A stretch of DNA of 6,788 nt from an uncultured Actinoplanes sp. (GTDB lineage: Bacteria > Actinomycetota > Actinomycetes > Mycobacteriales > Micromonosporaceae): contig CAKUMG010000314.1 in assembly GCA_934667465.1 (NCBI GenBank), positions 1 through 6,788 of the forward strand. Direction: 5' to 3'. The number at the start of each line of letters is the position of its first letter. Positions within the stretch are counted from its first letter, which is position 1. This document shows positions 5,329-6,788 of this stretch, in pieces. The position numbers and the translations under genes were made by a program. The notes under the pieces are model-generated. The model had not been told where the DNA came from and did not search any database. It saw only the letters and a program-made list of their open reading frames with translations.

Positions 5329-5342
5329 TGGGAGCGCTCCCG
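5329..5342. promoter_or_regulatory. CebR/CelR-type operator upstream of the LPMO
   Basis: TGGGAGCGCTCCCG matches 13 of 14 bases of the cellulose-utilisation operator TGGGAGCGCTCCCA known for the LacI-type repressors CebR (Streptomyces) and CelR (Thermobifida). The central GGGAGCGCTCCC is a perfect palindrome. It sits 33 bp upstream of the GTG start and at the predicted transcription start, a position suited to repression that is relieved by cello-oligosaccharide. The repressor gene is not in the window. Confidence 0.85.
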
Positions 5343-5345
5343 GCA

Positions 5346-5374
5346 AGGATTGCAAACATGTTTCAAGACATCAA
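5346..5374 (-). promoter_or_regulatory. Promoter candidate for the LPMO gene
   Basis: Minus-strand TTGATG (5374-5369) and AATCCT (5351-5346) are separated by 17 bases. The -35 matches TTGA of TTGACA; the -10 has A and the final T in place. The predicted start falls on the CebR-type operator, and the -35 lies inside the 18-bp palindrome. Confidence 0.45.
5354..5363. promoter_or_regulatory. AAACATGTTT palindrome in the LPMO promoter spacer
   Basis: This is a perfect 10-bp palindrome between the predicted -35 and -10 elements. It may be a part of a regulator site or chance in a locally AT-richer stretch. Confidence 0.25.
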
Positions 5375-5383
5375 CTGATGTCT
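5366..5383. promoter_or_regulatory. 18-bp inverted repeat overlapping the predicted -35, regulator unknown
   Basis: AGACATCA-AC-TGATGTCT has perfect 8-bp arms and a 2-base centre, in a promoter otherwise surrounded by GC-rich DNA. It includes the predicted -35 of the LPMO gene, so a bound protein would block or replace the polymerase contact. I recognise no named regulator for this motif. Confidence 0.5.
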
Positions 5384-5411
5384 ATCTAAAACGGGAGAGA
5401 GGTGTCGAGTC

Positions 5412-5436
5412 GCCGGCGGGCCGGCCCGGAGCCGGC
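5412..5436 (-). terminator. Stem-loop after the sigma-factor operon
   Basis: On the minus strand GCCGGC (5436-5431) can pair with GCCGGC at 5425-5420 over a TCCGG loop, or with another at 5417-5412. It begins 7 bases beyond the TAG of the 154-aa gene. It marks a probable end of the protease-sigma operon ahead of the LPMO promoter. There is no adjacent U-run, so it is tentative. Confidence 0.35.
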
Positions 5437-5443
5437 ATCACCT

Positions 5444-5908
5444 CTAGATCGGGTTCACCCAGTCGGTGACCACGGACCGATCGCCATCGGTCACCCGCAG
5501 CCGGATCGCGCCGGCGGCGGGCAGCGGCACGGTGAAGCACCCGTCCTCGCCGACCGGGCTCTCCGCGAAGGGACCGGCGGCGGACTGGCAGCGCACGGTG
5601 CCCGGCGCGGGCGGGCTGATCTGGCCGGCGACCAGGCCGTCCGGGCCGAGCTCGGCGTCGATCCGGCAGCCGTCGGCATCGAAGACCAGCAGGCACTCCG
5701 AGGCCGGTGCGGCGGCACGGGTGGCCAGCGCACCCTGCGGCGCCGCGCTGTCGAAAACGGTCTCCAGCAGGGTCAGCTCGGCATCCACGGTGCGCCACGA
5801 GTACGCCGCCCGGGCCGCCTCCGCGAAGTCGGCGGGCAGACCCTCCTCGGCCAGCGCGGCACGCAGTTCACCGATCAGTTCGTCGTCAGACCAGGGCTGC
5901 CGGGTCAC
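5444..5908 (-). CDS. Conserved-looking 154-aa protein coupled to the ECF sigma factor, function unknown
   Basis: The start is GTG 5908, with GGAGGGG 7 bases upstream (5922-5916), inside the sigma gene; the two frames overlap by 23 bp. Residues 7-35 are an acidic helical region (SDDELIGELRAALAEEG...FAEAARAA). Residues 36-54 carry a distinctive AYSWRTVDAELTLLETVFDSA block. Residues ~72-154 look like a beta-sandwich (LLVFDADGCRIDAEL, LVAGQISPPAPGTV, GCFTVPLPAAGAIRLRV, VVTDWV). There is no signal peptide or TM, so it should be cytoplasmic. I recall similar small proteins following ECF sigma genes in actinomycetes, often near protease or CHAT-domain genes, but have no assigned function. Because it is translated with the sigma factor, a role in controlling it (anti-sigma or co-regulator) is the simplest inference. 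It lacks a zinc-type anti-sigma HxxxCxxC motif. Confidence 0.8.
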   Translation of the reverse strand: MTRQPWSDDELIGELRAALAEEGLPADFAEAARAAYSWRTVDAELTLLETVFDSAAPQGALATRAAAPASECLLVFDADGCRIDAELGPDGLVAGQISPPAPGTVRCQSAAGPFAESPVGEDGCFTVPLPAAGAIRLRVTDGDRSVVTDWVNPI

Positions 5909-6479
5909 GGTGCTTCCCCTCCACGGGCGGGGCGGCGAGCGCCGCGAGGGCGGGACAGGCGCGCAGCTTGTGCACGCAGCGGCCGCGGGTGGGGCCGACA
6001 CTGCCGACCGGCACGCCCAGCCGGTCGCCGATCTCCTCGTAGCTGAGCGGCGGGTCGGCCAGCAGCAGTGCGATCAGGCCGCGGCACCGTTCCGGCAGGT
6101 CCGCATACGCGTCCCGCAGCGCCTGCCTGCGCTCGGCCGCCAGCAGAGGCTCGTCCAGATCGGCCACGGTCGCGCCGAAGGCGGCGGTGAGCGGATCGTA
6201 CAGCTCGGTGCGGCGGTCCGCGCGGATCAGCCGCAGGCACTCGTGCCGGGTGGTCTGCGCGATCCAGCCGGGCAGCGCCTCCGGTTCACGGATCCGGTCC
6301 AGATGCTCGACCAGCCGCAGCCACACCGTCTGATTCACGTCGGCGGCGTCGGCACGGCTGAGCCCGTACCGGCGCAGCACACCCATGATCAGCGGCCCGT
6401 AGCGGTCGACGATGGCCTGCCAGGCGCCGGCGTCCCCGCTCGCCGCGGCCCGCACCAGGGGTAGCATCGGGGCGGTCAC
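5886..6479 (-). CDS. ECF-type RNA polymerase sigma factor
   Basis: This encodes 197 residues, start GTG 6479 overlapping the protease stop by GTGA. The sigma-2 region spans about residues 15-90: YGPLIMGVLRRYGLSRADAADVNQTVWLRLVEHL and WIAQTTRHECLRLIRADRR are the core-binding and -10-recognition helices. The sigma-4 region (about 120-175) has LPERCRGLIALLLADPPLSYEEIGDRLGVPVGSVGPTRGRCVHKLRA, the helix-turn-helix for the -35 element. The GSVGPTRGRC turn differs from the common G-x-V-K-S-R form. A short tail follows; there is no sigma-1, sigma-3 or added C-terminal domain. The factor would direct transcription of a small regulon, whose signal is unknown. The neighbours (subtilisin-like protease before, small protein after) are translationally coupled to it and should act with it. 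Confidence 0.95.
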   Translation of the reverse strand: MTAPMLPLVRAAASGDAGAWQAIVDRYGPLIMGVLRRYGLSRADAADVNQTVWLRLVEHLDRIREPEALPGWIAQTTRHECLRLIRADRRTELYDPLTAAFGATVADLDEPLLAAERRQALRDAYADLPERCRGLIALLLADPPLSYEEIGDRLGVPVGSVGPTRGRCVHKLRACPALAALAAPPVEGKHRDPAALV

Positions 6480-6788
6480 GGGACCAGCACCCCGTAGCCG
6501 GCATGCCACTTCGGGCCGGCGAGCAGATGCTCGGCCGCCTGCCGCGCGGTCCACCGGCGGGCGCTCATCACCGCGGCGATCCGGCCCGCCACGTGCGGCG
6601 CGGCGAACGAGGTGCCGGCCCAGCGGGCGAACCCCCGGAACTGCCGCGGCTCGGCACCCGGGAGCTCCAGCACCCCGGTCACGTAGGCGCCCGTACGGGT
6701 CCCGTCGGCGCAGGCGTCGACCCACGGCCCGAAGTTGCTCCAGCCGGCCGGCCGGACCACCGCGCCGAGCGTCTCAGCGGCGGCCACC
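6476..6788 (-). CDS. C-terminal part of an S8 (subtilisin-like) serine protease, continues beyond the right edge
   Basis: The last 104 codons of the gene are present; the frame stays open to base 6788, so the true start lies outside. GWSNFGPWVDACADG corresponds to the FSNYGPWVDVxAPG stretch of subtilisins. GTSFAAPHVAGRIAAVMS (Ser at residue 60 of the visible part) is the catalytic-serine block and matches the S8 consensus, so the enzyme is probably active if His and Asp are intact upstream. The protein ends shortly after the domain (HLLAGPKWHAGYGVLVP), with no TM tail as in mycosins and no cell-wall anchor. Whether it is secreted cannot be told. Its stop overlaps the sigma start by 4 bp. Confidence 0.92.
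   Translation of the reverse strand, partial: VAAAETLGAVVRPAGWSNFGPWVDACADGTRTGAYVTGVLELPGAEPRQFRGFARWAGTSFAAPHVAGRIAAVMSARRWTARQAAEHLLAGPKWHAGYGVLVP

Noticed and set aside
3167..5389. Very long open frame (740 codons) on the + strand
   Set aside because: It runs antisense through the pectate lyase, the one-TM gene and the LPMO, all with clear family motifs or better starts; it is a GC-rich shadow frame.
5909..6001. Longer start of the 154-aa protein
   Set aside because: It adds a Pro/Ser/Cys-rich stretch read from the sigma gene in another frame; GGAGGGG precedes the GTG at 5908.
6480..6725. Longer start of the sigma factor to 6725
   Set aside because: It would lie antiparallel in frame space over the conserved protease catalytic-serine block; the GTGA overlap start gives a normal ECF length.

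Overview
From about base 320 onward the DNA is very GC-rich, codons end almost always in G or C, and several genes start with GTG or look leaderless. This is typical of an actinomycete. A saprophytic filamentous genus such as Actinoplanes or another member of the Micromonosporaceae would fit the plant-polymer enzymes, but the genus is a guess. The first ~310 bases are much richer in A+T, use AGG/ACA/AAT-type codons, and encode a piece of a repeat protein of another kind. They look like a foreign piece or a misjoined contig end.

Layout. (a) 1-318: AT-rich segment with an open-ended Listeria-Bacteroides-type repeat fragment (+ strand) that stops in mid-repeat, then ~100 bp holding a good Shine-Dalgarno and the start of a small membrane ORF on the - strand. 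(b) 319-863 (-): a 166-aa protein with a C/H cluster resembling a SWIM zinc finger, whose stop overlaps (TGATG) a following ORF that ends after 14 codons next to the composition change. (c) 1010-1642 (+): a probable lipoprotein, possibly leaderless, converging with and overlapping by 17 bp an SRPBCC-family gene (1626-2108, -). (d) 2164-3750 (-): a secreted family-1 pectate lyase with a Pro/Thr linker and a C-terminal discoidin-like module. (e) 3886-4016: a 32-bp GC-rich tandem repeat that starts at the 3' end of a one-TM hypothetical gene (3998-4549, -). (f) 4637-5296 (-): a secreted single-domain AA10 lytic polysaccharide monooxygenase (LPMO), followed by a 12-bp perfect hairpin and preceded by a near-perfect CebR/CelR-type operator and a second, unassigned 18-bp palindrome. 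(g) 5444-6788 (-): a tight run of three genes, the C-terminal end of a subtilisin-like protease, an ECF sigma factor (4-bp overlap) and a 154-aa conserved-looking protein (23-bp overlap).

How it fits together. The LPMO and the pectate lyase are exported enzymes acting on plant or other polysaccharides. The LPMO promoter carries the operator that links such genes to cello-oligosaccharide sensing in actinomycetes; the pectate lyase has no such box, so the two are probably controlled separately. The protease-sigma-small protein operon is a separate regulatory unit of unknown signal and is the most interesting functional unit here. The composition break at the left end is the most important caution about the window's integrity.
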